DNA of 64,000 bases from Aliiroseovarius sp. S1123 (GTDB lineage: Bacteria > Pseudomonadota > Alphaproteobacteria > Rhodobacterales > Rhodobacteraceae). A program made the translations under genes and the position numbers. The DNA lies in the NCBI RefSeq assembly GCF_023015885.1, contig NZ_JALKBE010000006.1, forward strand, positions 1 to 64,000, written 5' to 3'. The notes under the pieces are model-generated. The model was not told the origin of the DNA and searched no databases. It saw only the letters and a list, made by a program, of their open reading frames with translations. Positions 63,657 through 64,000 of this stretch are shown here, piece by piece. The stretch's first letter is position 1. Every line of letters begins with the position of its first letter.

Positions 63657-64000
63657 ACCGGTCTCCTTAAGGTGGCATCGGAATGTTGGGCTGGAACTTA
63701 TGCTCGATTAGTGTTGTTTCAATGGATTGGATCGCATTGTCACTACTTTTAGGTGTGGATTTAGGCATTACTATGTTCACATCGCGAAATCCATATGTGT
63801 TGCTGCGGTGTGCGATTTTTCGCCCAGTGTCAGGTCCAGAGATACTCAGGAACGACGGAATGGGATTTTTACAAGGGTTCTTCCGGCGTGAAGCTGGGGT
63901 TGGGGCTGATCAGATCAGACTCAGGAAGTTCATGTCACAATATCCTGCATTGGAAATGACTGATTGAGTGATGGCTTGCTGCTGACCTATGCTGCAGTCA
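63657..64000. other. region without a confident gene at the right edge
   Basis: A rightward open frame at 63683-63967 (94 codons) has atypical composition, no clear ribosome-binding site and no recognisable motif. I do not call it as a gene. The promoter of the small secreted protein should lie at its left end. Confidence 0.3.

Noticed and set aside
63683-63967. Rightward 94-codon open frame at the right edge
   Set aside because: No ribosome-binding site, no motif, composition unlike neighbouring genes.

Overview
The window reads as chromosome (or a large chromosome-like replicon) of a marine alphaproteobacterium of the Rhodobacterales/roseobacter type. Grounds: high-GC coding with ATGA-overlapping operons, several TRAP dicarboxylate-type transporters, a PE-synthesis pair (psd-pssA) followed by the remains of a phospholipid N-methyltransferase gene, and family-level resemblance of most proteins to that group. 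No database search was possible, so this is inference from sequence recognition.

Left part (1-21.4 kb): phospholipid genes psd-pssA, followed by a patchwork with many broken genes: a pmtA remnant, a duplicated nadC 3' fragment, two integrase remnants, an IS3 transposase remnant and a quinone-reductase pseudogene. Two identical 53-bp copies of the 3' half of a tRNA-Ala(GGC) gene (2008-2060 and 16701-16753) bracket 14.7 kb. This looks like an old integrative element. Its cargo is (a) a four-gene operon coding for an acyl-CoA synthetase, a fused E1 alpha/beta 2-oxoacid dehydrogenase, a lipoyl E2 and an acyl carrier protein, and (b) an amino-acid module of racemase and LysR diverging from a D-amino-acid-oxidase-like flavoprotein, TRAP transporter, BASS-like carrier and RidA. 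Right of it lies an HxlR-controlled set (membrane protein, methyltransferase, GFA protein).

Middle (21.4-31.4 kb): a divergent amino-sugar locus. Leftward: MurQ-type etherase, sugar ABC transporter, Gfo/Idh oxidoreductase. Rightward: BadF-type kinase, GntR/UTRA regulator, SIS-type GlcN6P deaminase and NagA. A GGTAT-N6-GGTAT element sits in front of each arm.

31.5-47.7 kb: a large catabolic regulon with a GntR/FCD regulator. It holds a Gfo/Idh enzyme, a TRAP transporter, a dehydroshikimate dehydratase/HPPD-like fusion, an AroE-like dehydrogenase, a citryl-CoA-lyase-like protein, two more Gfo/Idh enzymes and a cupin-like protein. A second transcription unit carries a TIM-barrel isomerase, acylating aldehyde dehydrogenase, ThDP enzyme and UspA. 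The same 17-bp perfect palindrome precedes both transcription units, and a degenerate copy lies in front of the regulator. This suggests a single regulon degrading a shikimate/quinate-like or other polyhydroxylated carboxylate.

Right part (47.8-64 kb): ChrA and a sulfotransferase (overlapping); a PhnD-like binding protein overlapping a hybrid histidine kinase; the complete nadABC operon; and a divergent exopolysaccharide pair, a Tat-exported DUF3131 protein and a 1148-residue GH18-like/CE4/GT2 fusion, followed by a small cysteine-rich secreted protein.
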